Shown: piece after piece, positions 55,334 to 63,907 of the stretch
How positions within the stretch are numbered: the stretch's first letter is position 1
Layout: each line of letters starts with the position of its first letter
Assembly (NCBI RefSeq): GCF_026239675.1
Contig: NZ_JAPIVQ010000012.1
Location: 62,001 to 126,000 of the forward strand
Length of the DNA stretch: 64,000 bases
From: Pedobacter sp. PLR
GTDB lineage: Bacteria > Bacteroidota > Bacteroidia > Sphingobacteriales > Sphingobacteriaceae
Direction of reading: 5' to 3'
Made by a program: the position numbers and the translations under genes
Notes under the pieces: generated by a model
The model's database searches: none
What the model saw: the letters and a program-made list of their open reading frames with translations, nothing else
What the model was told of the DNA's origin: nothing

Positions 55334-55382
55334 TACCGTGATATCAGGCCTGAGGTTTTATCTCCTATCTGATATCACGGTA
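55334..55382 (-). terminator. Long-stem terminator downstream of the DinB-like gene
   Basis: TACCGTGATATCAG (55334-55347) and CTGATATCACGGTA (55369-55382) form a perfect 14-bp stem. Reading on the - strand it is followed by TATTTTTAC, so it terminates the DinB-like gene. Confidence 0.8.
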
Positions 55383-55411
55383 CAATGGGACACCTTCTGA
55401 TCAAAAGAAAG

Positions 55412-55906
55412 CTAATCGTACTTCAATCCCGGATAGCCCAGCAGCCTTCTCCAAAGCGCCAGCTGGCCGATAATACTCGCCTCCCGGTAAATCGTAAAAG
55501 TAATCATCTCAAAATAAGTCATTTTCATAAAACCCATGTCGATTATACTGTCTAACTTTTCATCATCGATATCTACCAGGGCCTCCCGGGCAATCGGGCT
55601 GATCATTTCCCAATCTTTCAGATACTCTTCATTTGTAGGATACTTTGCGCCTTCCTGAATCCCCTTATGGTCTTTAAACAACTCATATCCTGCCTGTTTC
55701 AATCCGGGATTCGTTTCGGCAGTCATCCAAAAACGTTGTCCAACCAAAGAACCTGCAAGCCAGGCCATGTGGTTTGCCTCCGTATTTAACCGGTTATACA
55801 TATCTTCTTCAGAAATCCCTACTATTGCCTTCGCAAAAAAAGTAGTCTGCAAATCAAACAAGGACAATAATCCCTGGACTCTGGTGCTAACAGTGGTCAC
55901 TTCCAT
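55412..55906 (-). CDS. DinB-like four-helix protein
   Basis: A 164-residue DinB/YfiT-fold protein (four-helix bundle). LLSLFDLQTTFFAKAIVGI, NHMAWLAGSLVGQRFWM and the closing REASIIGQLALWRRLLGYPG match the family. The usual late metal-binding His pair (HxxxH before the GQ) is absent: the segment reads YREASIIGQ. It is therefore probably not a metal-dependent thiol transferase. Monocistronic by the terminator that follows. Confidence 0.88.
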   Translation of the reverse strand: MEVTTVSTRVQGLLSLFDLQTTFFAKAIVGISEEDMYNRLNTEANHMAWLAGSLVGQRFWMTAETNPGLKQAGYELFKDHKGIQEGAKYPTNEEYLKDWEMISPIAREALVDIDDEKLDSIIDMGFMKMTYFEMITFTIYREASIIGQLALWRRLLGYPGLKYD

Positions 55907-56070
55907 GATATTATGATTTTAAGGTTCAACTATTTAATGTTATCTACTATTAAAGTTAAGCAGATCCTTTCTAAAATAAAGGGGAGTAACAAGTCAATAT
56001 AAAGGGGGAATTGCGCCAATCCGGAAACTTTAGGAGACAAATGCTGTTATGCATTCATAAACCAGCGATA

Positions 56071-57654
56071 ATGCTTAAAAATTACCGGCCGAATTTTAAA
56101 TTCATCATCAATAAACCAGTCTTTTATACCTCCATATTGTTGATTGTCTGTAGTCTGGCCCTGTGCCTGCTCTTTCAGGAATCACTGGATGCCTGGTTTA
56201 ACAACACCAAGCTGTTAATCACAGCAAATCTGGGTTGGTTCTTAATCCTGACTGTCAACTTTATCCTTGGTTTTTGTCTGTATCTGGCCTTCGGGAAGTT
56301 CGGCAAAATCCGTTTGGGTGGAGATGATGCGGAGCCGGAATTCAGCAATATGTCCTGGTTTGCGATGTTATTCAGCGCAGGAATGGGGATAGGAATTATG
56401 TTTTTCAGCATTGCTGAACCTGTCTCTCACTTTGCCCAGCCACCACGTCCGGCGGGTTCCGACCCCGAGCTGGCCATACAGGCGATGGAGTTTACCGCCT
56501 TACACTGGGGCTTACATGCCTGGGCGATATATGCCGTAGTCGGATTAGCACTGGCCTTTTTCTCCTTCAACAAGAAACTTCCGCTCACCTTCCGTTCGCT
56601 ATTCTATCCATTTTTAGGAGAGCGTATCCATGGTTGGTGGGGACATTCGATTGATATTCTTTCCGTAATCGCCACATTGTTTGGACTTTCCACCTCCCTC
56701 GGACTAGGCGTACAGCAAATGAACGCAGGTTTAAACTTCCTGTTTGGTTGGGGAATGTCCACCACCCTACAATCCTTTATCATCGTCATTGTGACTTCCA
56801 TAGCGACCATTTCAGTGGTTTCCGGTTTAGATAAAGGCGTTAAGCTATTGAGCCAGGGCAACATGATCATGGCTTTTGCCCTCATGCTGCTGGTATTTGC
56901 ATTTGGTCCCTCCATTTACCTGTTAAAAAGTTTCATTCAAAACACCGGATCCTACCTTGCCGATTTCATCGAAATAAGTACCTGGAACGACAGTTACCGG
57001 CAATCGGGCTGGCAAAACTCCTGGACAGTATTTTACTGGGCATGGTGGATTGCATGGTCGCCTTTTGTAGGCAGCTTTATCGCGCGGATCTCCAAAGGAA
57101 GAACCATCAAAGAATTTATCCTTGGCGTATTGATCGTCCCCGCCATCATCACCTTATTGTGGATGACCGTGTTTGGTGGCACCGCGCTTCATTTTATTCT
57201 TGAAGGAGACAATACCCTGGTCGATGCCGTGAATTCTGACATCTCTACCGCCCTGTTTGTCTTCCTGCAAAAGATCCCTTTTACACCGATCTTATCCGGA
57301 CTTGCAGTATTGCTTGTGGCATTTTTCTTTATCACCTCTTCTGATTCAGGGTCTTTAGTGATCGACAACATTACTTCAGGTAACGCGCCCTATACTCCAC
57401 CATTACAGCGTGTTTTCTGGGCATTCACCCAAGCCATCGTGGCCATTGTATTACTTTGGGGCGGCGGACTGGAAGCTTTACAAACTGCCGTGATCATTGC
57501 CGGGCTCCCCTTTGCAGTCATCATTTTACTGATGTGCTACAGCCTGAAAAAAGGATTGCAGGAAGAGCTGAATAAAAACAAAAAGAAGCTGCGCTCTAAA
57601 GAAGAAAAGAGCTACAGAGATACCATTTCAGACCTGATGGCTGAGCAAAAGTAA
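56071..57654 (+). CDS. BCCT-family betaine/choline/carnitine transporter
   Basis: A 527-residue secondary transporter with about 12 TM helices. The BCCT signatures are clear: FSAGMGIGIMFFSIAEPVSHF, ALHWGLHAWAIYAVVGLALA, the Trp-rich TFYWAWWIAWSPFVGSFIARIS core (here VFYWAWWIAWSPFVG) and TSSDSGSLV. The basic C-terminus (NKKKLRSKEEK) is typical of osmo-sensing members. I prefer the ATG at 56071 (MLKNYRPNFKF); the ORF opens at 56011 with 20 unrelated residues. Sodium- or proton-coupled uptake of a compatible solute is the family role. Confidence 0.93.
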   Translation: MLKNYRPNFKFIINKPVFYTSILLIVCSLALCLLFQESLDAWFNNTKLLITANLGWFLILTVNFILGFCLYLAFGKFGKIRLGGDDAEPEFSNMSWFAMLFSAGMGIGIMFFSIAEPVSHFAQPPRPAGSDPELAIQAMEFTALHWGLHAWAIYAVVGLALAFFSFNKKLPLTFRSLFYPFLGERIHGWWGHSIDILSVIATLFGLSTSLGLGVQQMNAGLNFLFGWGMSTTLQSFIIVIVTSIATISVVSGLDKGVKLLSQGNMIMAFALMLLVFAFGPSIYLLKSFIQNTGSYLADFIEISTWNDSYRQSGWQNSWTVFYWAWWIAWSPFVGSFIARISKGRTIKEFILGVLIVPAIITLLWMTVFGGTALHFILEGDNTLVDAVNSDISTALFVFLQKIPFTPILSGLAVLLVAFFFITSSDSGSLVIDNITSGNAPYTPPLQRVFWAFTQAIVAIVLLWGGGLEALQTAVIIAGLPFAVIILLMCYSLKKGLQEELNKNKKKLRSKEEKSYRDTISDLMAEQK

Positions 57655-57686
57655 TCACCCTAACGACGTACAACAACAACAACAAC

Positions 57687-58565
57687 ATGGCATCAACCCC
57701 TAAAATAAACGTGCTTGCAGGTCTTGATCTTTCTGAAATGGATCAGCCACTGATTCAATACCTGAAGCTACTCACAACATTACTACCCTTAAACAAAGTG
57801 ACTTTCTTTCATAACATCAAGCAATCGGAGCTTCCGGAATCCTTCAAAAGTCCGGAGCAACTAAATACCATTGCCAATACCATTAAGAAGAAGCTTGATG
57901 CCACAATTCCTGCCCTTCTCGGCGACCAGCTGCCTTACGATATTGAAGTCACCTTTGAGGATTATACGGAATTATCTTTCACTAAAACGGTTAAAAAGAA
58001 ACAAATCAACTTTGCAGTGCTGGGCAACAAGCAAAACCTGGAAGGCAATGGCGGACTGGCGCATAAACTGATCCGGATGCTTCCTTTTGAAACCCTACTT
58101 GTTCCCGAAACCTATAATCCGGAACCTAAATTGATCATTGAAGCCATAGATTTCTCCAAATACACCCCTACGGTGATGCAATGGGGCAGCCTCCTTAAAA
58201 AACACCATCAACTGCCAGAATTGGCATTTCAGCCCATAAACATCTCTAAATTGTCCTGGAAGTTCTTCCCGGGGCTCTCTAATGCCGAGATCAGGAAAAA
58301 CACACAGGAAGATCTTAAAATCAAATCGGAAAAGTGGACTAAACTATATCCTAATGCTACACCTTTAAAAGTCGTTCCGGCGGAAGATAAAAATATCGCC
58401 TCCGCATTGATGCACTATGTAAAAAAAGAAAAGGCTGATTTATTGATTATGGGCGTTCAAGGGGTAGCTTCAGTAACCACACTCTTTATGGGCAGTGTAG
58501 CAAATGAGGTCCTTAATATGGAAAGTAACGCCTGTATGCTGTTTGTAAAGCATAACATTGAATAA
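57687..58565 (+). CDS. Universal stress protein with two UspA domains
   Basis: A 292-residue protein with tandem UspA folds. The second ATP-loop-like motif is visible at the C-terminus (DLLIMGVQGVASVTTLFMGSVANEVL, the GxxG-S/T pattern as GVQGVASVTTLFMGS). The first domain is more diverged. It starts 32 bases after the transporter stop, past a short CAA repeat, and is probably cotranscribed with it. A stress link to the compatible-solute transporter is plausible. Confidence 0.9.
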   Translation: MASTPKINVLAGLDLSEMDQPLIQYLKLLTTLLPLNKVTFFHNIKQSELPESFKSPEQLNTIANTIKKKLDATIPALLGDQLPYDIEVTFEDYTELSFTKTVKKKQINFAVLGNKQNLEGNGGLAHKLIRMLPFETLLVPETYNPEPKLIIEAIDFSKYTPTVMQWGSLLKKHHQLPELAFQPINISKLSWKFFPGLSNAEIRKNTQEDLKIKSEKWTKLYPNATPLKVVPAEDKNIASALMHYVKKEKADLLIMGVQGVASVTTLFMGSVANEVLNMESNACMLFVKHNIE

Positions 58566-58566
58566 A

Positions 58567-58597
58567 GGTGTCCAATTTTCATGGACACCCTGCTTTT
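58567..58597. terminator. Hairpin between convergent UspA and ABM-like genes
   Basis: GGTGTCCA (58567-58574) pairs with TGGACACC (58582-58589) around a 7-base loop, with a short T run on the + strand side. Serves the UspA gene and probably the opposite gene. Confidence 0.65.
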
Positions 58598-58904
58598 ATA
58601 TTTTGGACTCATATTCAGGCGTCTCCGACGCATTATACATATTATGAAGCTGTAAAATGACGGGGTCATTTTTTGGCATCCCATTCTTTTCAAGAATAGG
58701 CATGAGCACCTGACCAAATTCCTTAAAAGCATCTGCGGATTCCCAAACATCCACAACCAACCAACTGCTGGCTGTAGGTGCTGCTGCGTGGTGCAACAAC
58801 CCTTTTGGATGCGTATGACCTGCTGCCTTCAAATCTTTCCAAACCTGGTCGTACTGCTCCCCGGATACACCAGGCATATCGAAATAAACCATTATCTTTT
58901 CCAT
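58596..58904 (-). CDS. Small ferredoxin-fold protein (antibiotic-monooxygenase-like)
   Basis: A 102-residue protein with the dimeric alpha/beta barrel look of ABM-type proteins: IMVYFDMPGVSGEQYDQVW, a central SSWLVVDVWESADAFKEF and helix QVLMPILEKNGM. The enzyme activity, if any, is unknown. Convergent with the UspA gene. Confidence 0.78.
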   Translation of the reverse strand: MEKIMVYFDMPGVSGEQYDQVWKDLKAAGHTHPKGLLHHAAAPTASSWLVVDVWESADAFKEFGQVLMPILEKNGMPKNDPVILQLHNMYNASETPEYESKI

Positions 58905-58950
58905 TTTTTCAAGGTTTAAAAGGGTATAACAATTCGGGAATTGTTAAGTT

Positions 58951-59223
58951 TCAAATGGCATCTACTAATAAAAGCTCATTGATCTCCCTGGCCAGGTTTC
59001 TGTCTTTTTCAGTGACAATATCTCCGGCATCATGAGTGCTGAGCCAGATTTCCACCTTATTCCATTCATTGGTCCACCGGGGGTGATGGTTGTTCTTCTC
59101 AGCCAGAAATGCCACCCGAACCATAAATGCAAATGCTTCCTGAAAATCTTTAAAGATCAAAACCTTATATAGTTTTTTATCAATTTCTTCCCATTGTTTC
59201 TGAATTACATTATCCATTGTCAT
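58951..59223 (-). CDS. Pterin-4a-carbinolamine dehydratase (4a-hydroxytetrahydrobiopterin dehydratase)
   Basis: A 90-residue protein with the family motif NNHHPRWTNEWNKVEIWLST, followed by DAGDIVTEKD, which holds the active-site His pair. It recycles the pterin cofactor of aromatic amino acid hydroxylases, or serves as a pterin-handling protein. No hydroxylase is seen nearby. The ATG at 59223 gives a compact full-length protein. Confidence 0.93.
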   Translation of the reverse strand: MTMDNVIQKQWEEIDKKLYKVLIFKDFQEAFAFMVRVAFLAEKNNHHPRWTNEWNKVEIWLSTHDAGDIVTEKDRNLAREINELLLVDAI

Positions 59224-59377
59224 ACCTCTTGATTAGCTACTTCATTGTAACTACGTAATAAAAAAACAGCTGGACCTGGCTAACTGTTTTCGATTTTCAG
59301 GATAAGGCAGAAAAAACTGATATAAAACGGAACAGGCTTATTTATCGGCTCATTTTTACTCCATTTATTCTCATAGT

Positions 59378-59470
59378 GAAGCCGGAAGCCCTGGCTGCCG
59401 GAATCCCCTGCCCGCTGCAATGGCCGCTACGAGCCTCCAGCTCAACGTATCCACCCAAACCAACCGGGTA
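59378..59470. repeat. GC-rich island of uncertain nature downstream of the receptor pseudogene
   Basis: About 90 bases rich in GC with short inverted parts (CCGGAAGCC / GGCTGCCGG and others), set in AT-rich intergenic DNA between the pterin dehydratase and the pseudogene. Neither strand gives a convincing long ORF. It could be a mobile repeat element or relic; only a genome-wide copy count can tell. Confidence 0.35.
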
Positions 59471-59524
59471 GCACTGAACAGAAAGATCTAAGCTTGAGGA
59501 AGCGTATTTAGCCTTATCCTGTCA

Positions 59525-60084
59525 ACTCAAACTGTCGGGTAGCCAGGGTTGGATCATCCCCGAAAAACTCTGCTCCATCTACCAGCACCCGGTAATAGTC
59601 TGCCTCTGCGCGCTGATTTTTCCACCCTTGCCTACTGAAATTCCAGGGAGCTGTTTCAACAGATTTTCGCCCTGATCATTGGGAGTTGATTTGAATGCCC
59701 CGACCTGATATTCTGTCGTATTGCCCTTAATCCGGATAGGATGAAACTGCGTTTCTCCAGGAGGGTGATTCTACCGAAATCAAAGACCGGATTTCCCGAA
59801 CTCAAATCAAATTCCGCAGTATAATCCGCATAGCCTATACCGGTTAAGGAAAGGGAAAACCTTCCGGCTGTAAGGCCCTTTACCTCAAGGCGACCACCAG
59901 TTGGTACAGCTCCCTTCTTTTGGACTAAATCCTGTTTTCTTATAACGAAATCATCATTTAAAATCAGGTAGTTATCACTACCATTCAACACCATCACTTT
60001 AACTGAATATTGAGAAAATCCGGGCATAAAAATCCCAGCTGACAATAGAATTGTCAGTGGGCGTTTACCGGTTTTTAGATTCAT
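59525..60084 (-). pseudogene. Frameshifted, truncated outer membrane beta-barrel receptor
   Basis: The first frame (from 60084 to about 59755) encodes a signal peptide and a beta-rich N-domain (LTAGRFSLSLTGIGYADYT). Then the coding sense continues in other frames: about 59755-59610 reads IRIKGNTTEYQVGAFKSTP and ENLLKQLPGISVGKGGKISAQ, and about 59609-59525 reads VLVDGAEFFGDDPTLATRQ. These are the plug motifs of outer membrane beta-barrel/TonB-like proteins, which normally continue for several hundred residues. Two frameshifts plus loss of the barrel show it is dead. It overlaps the LytTR gene 3' end by 20 bases; such receptors often sit by regulator pairs in Bacteroidota. Confidence 0.85.
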
Positions 60085-60820
60085 CAAAAACCATTTTTTC
60101 CAGGGCCGACCTGTACATGGAACCAACAGGAATTTGCTTCCCTTCTATCCATACATTTCGCTTATCCAGCTTTCCAATTCTCGGACTGGAAACCAGGAAA
60201 GAGCGGTGTACCCGAATAAACCCGGGAGCGGACAACAAGCCCTCCGCCTCTACCATGGTGAGGCGCGACCGGACCACTCCGCTGCTTAAAACAAACTGTA
60301 CATAATTGCCAATACTTTCCGCGTACAGCAACTCTGAGCGTTCAATCTTAATCAGCTCATATCCGCTTTTAATGAAAATTGAATTGGCGGCTTTTTCTCC
60401 CGGAACAGCAGACACTCCTCCCTGACTTTGATTGCGAAGCTGGTGGTGTTCGAAAGCCTTGTTACATGCTTTCAAAAACCGCGGAAAGGAGAATGGTTTC
60501 AAGAGATAGTCTATCGCGTCCAGCTCAAAACTTTGCACGGCATGCTCCGAATAGGCGGTGGTGAAGATCACCATCGGTGGGTTTGGGAGCGACTTCAGGA
60601 AATCAATCCCCGACAACCCCGGCATCTTAATGTCCAGAAAAATCAGGTCTACCTGCTCCTGTTGTAAATACATTAGCGCCTCTTTACTGCGCGTAAAACA
60701 CTCCGAAAGCCGGATACATGGGACTTCCGAAGAAAGATTCCGGATCACTTCCAACGCAATAGGCTCATCATCGATCGCGATCGCCTTTAAAATATTCATA
60801 GGGTCTTTCATTGGGATCAT
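60065..60820 (-). CDS. LytTR-family response regulator
   Basis: A 251-residue regulator. Receiver domain (about 9-125): acidic DDEP, phospho-acceptor Asp63 in LIFLDIKMPGLSG, and a Lys in LLKPFSF. LytTR DNA-binding domain (about 145-248): IFIKSGYELIKIERSELLYAESIGNYVQF (core IFIKSGYELIKI) and VHRSFLVSSPRIGKLDKR. The ATG at 60820 overlaps the kinase stop as ATGA, giving translational coupling; Met4 and Met8 are alternatives. Likely regulates neighbouring genes, though the adjacent receptor is now broken. Confidence 0.95.
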   Translation of the reverse strand: MIPMKDPMNILKAIAIDDEPIALEVIRNLSSEVPCIRLSECFTRSKEALMYLQQEQVDLIFLDIKMPGLSGIDFLKSLPNPPMVIFTTAYSEHAVQSFELDAIDYLLKPFSFPRFLKACNKAFEHHQLRNQSQGGVSAVPGEKAANSIFIKSGYELIKIERSELLYAESIGNYVQFVLSSGVVRSRLTMVEAEGLLSAPGFIRVHRSFLVSSPRIGKLDKRNVWIEGKQIPVGSMYRSALEKMVFDESKNR

Positions 60821-62313
60821 AGCAACCGGATGTTTAATTCAGCAATAAATTCATTATCAACCTGACCACAGTTCAATTGATACTTTCCTTCATAAAAAAG
60901 CATCAGCCTTTCTCTAACGTTATTCAAACCTATTCCAGACGACTTTCTTTCCGGATCGACATAAACAGCTTTAGAAACGCTGTTTCGCACCTTAAAATGG
61001 ATGCTATCTGCCGTACAGGACAAGTCAACTATGATCCATGACTTTTCATCCGCGTCAATCCCATGTTTAAACGCATTTTCTACAAAAGGAATCAGTAACA
61101 TCGGCACAATCAAATGATCACATTCTGCAACATCCAGGTTTGCTTCCAGCCTGATCTGATCAGAAGGCAGGATCCGTAGTTTTTGCAAAGCGATATAGTT
61201 TTGCAGGTAAGCAACCTCATCCTTCATCGGAATAAAATCCTGGTGGTTGTCTTCCAACATGAAGCGCATCATATCTCCCAGCTTCTGGATGCCATCGGCT
61301 GTTCTTTTGGAACCGTCAATCAATGCCGTCCCGTATAAAGTGTTCAGCGCGTTAAATAAGAAATGCGGATTAATCTGGGCACGTAAAAACTGTAAGTCTG
61401 CTTTGGAACGTGTCAACTCCATCGCGGCCTTGCTCCATTCGAGTAACTCATCTTTCTTCCGCTGGTAAACCAGCCAGGTACAAGGTACGGTAACCAGCAG
61501 CTGAAAAGCCCAGTTCCCCAACAGGAACATCGGGATCAGACTGGTATGGACCAAAAAGATCACCATAGGAATCGTGCAAACGAAAGTAGAAAAAAGCAGT
61601 CTACCGACAAAGCCCCTACTCAGCTCATTATTTTTTAAATACCTGGGAAACAACCAGTAAACATTCGACACATAAACAAACAATACCCCATTCGCCAGCA
61701 CAAAATACCATAAATAGAACAACTCATATTCTATCAGATTGAAAGTGGACACAAGGATAGGGATGAGCAAATAGATCACCAACAGGCCTGAAATTTCATT
61801 TGCCATCAAGGTATAATACCTGGTTTTCGGACCTGAGTTTTCAATTCTACAACTCAGATAAGTTCTTAGAACAGCATAAGTACCATACAAACTCAGGAGC
61901 TGCAAACCCCGCCCCCAACCCATCCAAATGGAACTCAAAGGCTCATCATTATAGCCAAACATAGAAAAAAGTCCATATCCGCTATAGTTAGACTCCGCTG
62001 GCCGTGCGAAATAAGTAGCCACATTTACACCCAGAGCGAGTAGCAAACCCAGGGCTAAAAACTGAAAAAGCAGCAAAAGATAGTCAACATACCCTTTCTC
62101 TTTAACTTTCAGAAAGCGGGGAATACTGAATAAATTAATCCATAAATACACCAGCAAAAAGAGCAGGATCACCCCAATCCTTGGCAACAAAGTAGCCATT
62201 ACAGGCGCCTGCATGCCCTCCATAATTCCTGCAGACAGGAACACATTAAGGATCGATATGGCGGACAACAGGACAACAAAGAGAATTTCGTGGTTCAGAA
62301 GTTTATTTTTCAT
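60817..62313 (-). CDS. LytS-type membrane sensor histidine kinase
   Basis: A 498-residue kinase with several N-terminal membrane helices (about 8-280, eight hydrophobic stretches), then the His_kinase domain with LRAQINPHFLFNALNTLYG holding the phospho-acceptor His, and a HATPase domain (VPMLLIPFVENAFKHGI, GIGLNNVRERL). The start at 62313 (MKNKLLNHEI) leads straight into the first helix; the ORF opens 18 codons earlier without family features. Cognate of the LytTR gene. Confidence 0.94.
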   Translation of the reverse strand: MKNKLLNHEILFVVLLSAISILNVFLSAGIMEGMQAPVMATLLPRIGVILLFLLVYLWINLFSIPRFLKVKEKGYVDYLLLLFQFLALGLLLALGVNVATYFARPAESNYSGYGLFSMFGYNDEPLSSIWMGWGRGLQLLSLYGTYAVLRTYLSCRIENSGPKTRYYTLMANEISGLLVIYLLIPILVSTFNLIEYELFYLWYFVLANGVLFVYVSNVYWLFPRYLKNNELSRGFVGRLLFSTFVCTIPMVIFLVHTSLIPMFLLGNWAFQLLVTVPCTWLVYQRKKDELLEWSKAAMELTRSKADLQFLRAQINPHFLFNALNTLYGTALIDGSKRTADGIQKLGDMMRFMLEDNHQDFIPMKDEVAYLQNYIALQKLRILPSDQIRLEANLDVAECDHLIVPMLLIPFVENAFKHGIDADEKSWIIVDLSCTADSIHFKVRNSVSKAVYVDPERKSSGIGLNNVRERLMLFYEGKYQLNCGQVDNEFIAELNIRLL

Positions 62314-62456
62314 AGGTTCAGGATCCCTGATAAGTTCAGCATTTTCGTAGGTCAGGATCTGATACAAGGATACGAACCGGAGCTAATTGCCTACAAAATA
62401 TGGGATCGAAAGCTTATATCTGGTACAAAAAGCTAAAATATGGTTTAAAACACCAT

Positions 62457-62500
62457 AAAAAAGGCCGGACAAATTCCTTTTTAAGGAAACCTGTCCAGCC
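62457..62500 (-). terminator. Terminator of the glutamate dehydrogenase gene
   Basis: On the - strand, GGCTGGACA and TTTCCTT pair with AAGGAA and TGTCCGGCC, followed by TTTTTT. The stem has one or two mismatches. It lies 67 bases after the gdhA stop. Confidence 0.85.
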
Positions 62501-62566
62501 GTTATACACATCACTGGATTAAATTAATCCTGATCTGCGGTTTGTTTTTAAAGAATACCTTTTATT

Positions 62567-63907
62567 TTAAACTACGCCCTGAGCGATCATGGCATCAGCC
62601 ACCTTCACAAAGCCGGCTATATTTGCACCTTTTCCATAATTGATATAGCCATCTTCTTCCTGACCATACTTCATACAGGTTTTATGAATCTGTGAGATAA
62701 TCACTTTCAATTTACCATCAATTTCTTCACGATCCCAGGAGAAACGTTGCGAGTTCTGAGACATTTCCAGACCGGAAACAGCTACACCACCTGCGTTTGC
62801 CGCTTTACCTGGCGCGTATAAGATCTTAGCGCGTTCGAAAATGTGAATGGCCTGAGGGGTAGTCGGCATATTGGCGCCTTCTGCCACACAAATACAACCA
62901 TTGCTCACCAATAATTTTGCATCGTTTTCATCCAGTTCATTCTGAGTCGCATTAGGGAAAGCAACATCACATTTAATCTTCCATGGCTTTTCATTCGGGA
63001 AAAACTGGCAATTAAACGCATCTGCATATTCCTTAATTCTTCCTCTACGCACATTTTTCAGCTCCATAATGAACTTCAGTTTCTCCGTATCAATCCCTTG
63101 CGGATCATATACAAAACCCTCAGAATCAGACATCGTTAGGACCTTCGCGCCTACTTCAATGCATTTTTCTACTGTAAATTGCGCAACATTTCCAGAACCT
63201 GAAATCACCACATTTTTTCCTTTCAGGGAATCATTGCTGACTGCCAGCATTTCTTCCACGAAGTAAACCACACCATAACCGGTGGCTTCCTGGCGGATTA
63301 AACTGCCACCCCATTCAAAGCCTTTACCGGTTAAAACCCCTGTAAATTCGCCTTTAATGCGTTTATATTGACCAAATAGATAACCGATTTCTCTGGCACC
63401 CACACCGATATCACCGGCAGGCACATCAATATCAGCACCCACATGGCGGTATAATTCCGTCATGAAACTCTGGCAAAACTTCATTACTTCCGCGTCAGAC
63501 TTCCCTTTAGGGTCGAAATCTGCGCCACCTTTACCACCGCCCATAGGCAGGCCGGTTAAACTATTCTTGAATACCTGTTCAAAGGCAAGGAATTTAAGTA
63601 CGCTTAACGTTACCGAAGGATGGAAACGTAAACCACCTTTATAAGGGCCGATTGCACTGTTCATTTGTACTCTGAATCCGCGGTTTACTTCCACTTCTCC
63701 TTTGTCATTTAACCAGGGCACCCTAAAAATTATCACACGTTCAGGTTCAACAATCCGTTCCAAAACCTTATTCACCTTATATTTCAGGTTTTCTTCCGTA
63801 AAAGGGATAATGGATTCTGCTACTTCATATACTGCTTGTAAAAATTCTGGTTCATGCGTATTGCGGGACGCTACTTTACTCATGAATTCATTGATCGTTT
63901 GGTTCAT
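62567..63907 (-). CDS. gdhA: Glutamate dehydrogenase (hexameric NAD(P)-dependent type)
   Basis: A 446-residue hexameric glutamate dehydrogenase that interconverts 2-oxoglutarate plus ammonium with glutamate. Motifs: the substrate Lys in GGLRFHPSVTLSVLKFLAFEQ and PMGGGKGGADFDP, VPAGDIGVGAREIGYLFGQY, the nucleotide fold VVISGSGNVAQFT, and AEGANMPTTPQA. The length and the GGGKGGADFDPKGKSD-type run fit the short 450-residue class, commonly NADPH-linked. It would assimilate ammonium, including any from urease, although it is far from that operon. Monocistronic by its terminator. Confidence 0.96.
   Translation of the reverse strand: MNQTINEFMSKVASRNTHEPEFLQAVYEVAESIIPFTEENLKYKVNKVLERIVEPERVIIFRVPWLNDKGEVEVNRGFRVQMNSAIGPYKGGLRFHPSVTLSVLKFLAFEQVFKNSLTGLPMGGGKGGADFDPKGKSDAEVMKFCQSFMTELYRHVGADIDVPAGDIGVGAREIGYLFGQYKRIKGEFTGVLTGKGFEWGGSLIRQEATGYGVVYFVEEMLAVSNDSLKGKNVVISGSGNVAQFTVEKCIEVGAKVLTMSDSEGFVYDPQGIDTEKLKFIMELKNVRRGRIKEYADAFNCQFFPNEKPWKIKCDVAFPNATQNELDENDAKLLVSNGCICVAEGANMPTTPQAIHIFERAKILYAPGKAANAGGVAVSGLEMSQNSQRFSWDREEIDGKLKVIISQIHKTCMKYGQEEDGYINYGKGANIAGFVKVADAMIAQGVV

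Noticed and set aside
59230..59400. A further receptor fragment (GFRLHYENKWSKNEP) downstream of the pseudogene
   Set aside because: The short stretch resembles beta-barrel sequence but could be chance, and no continuous match links it to the plug part.
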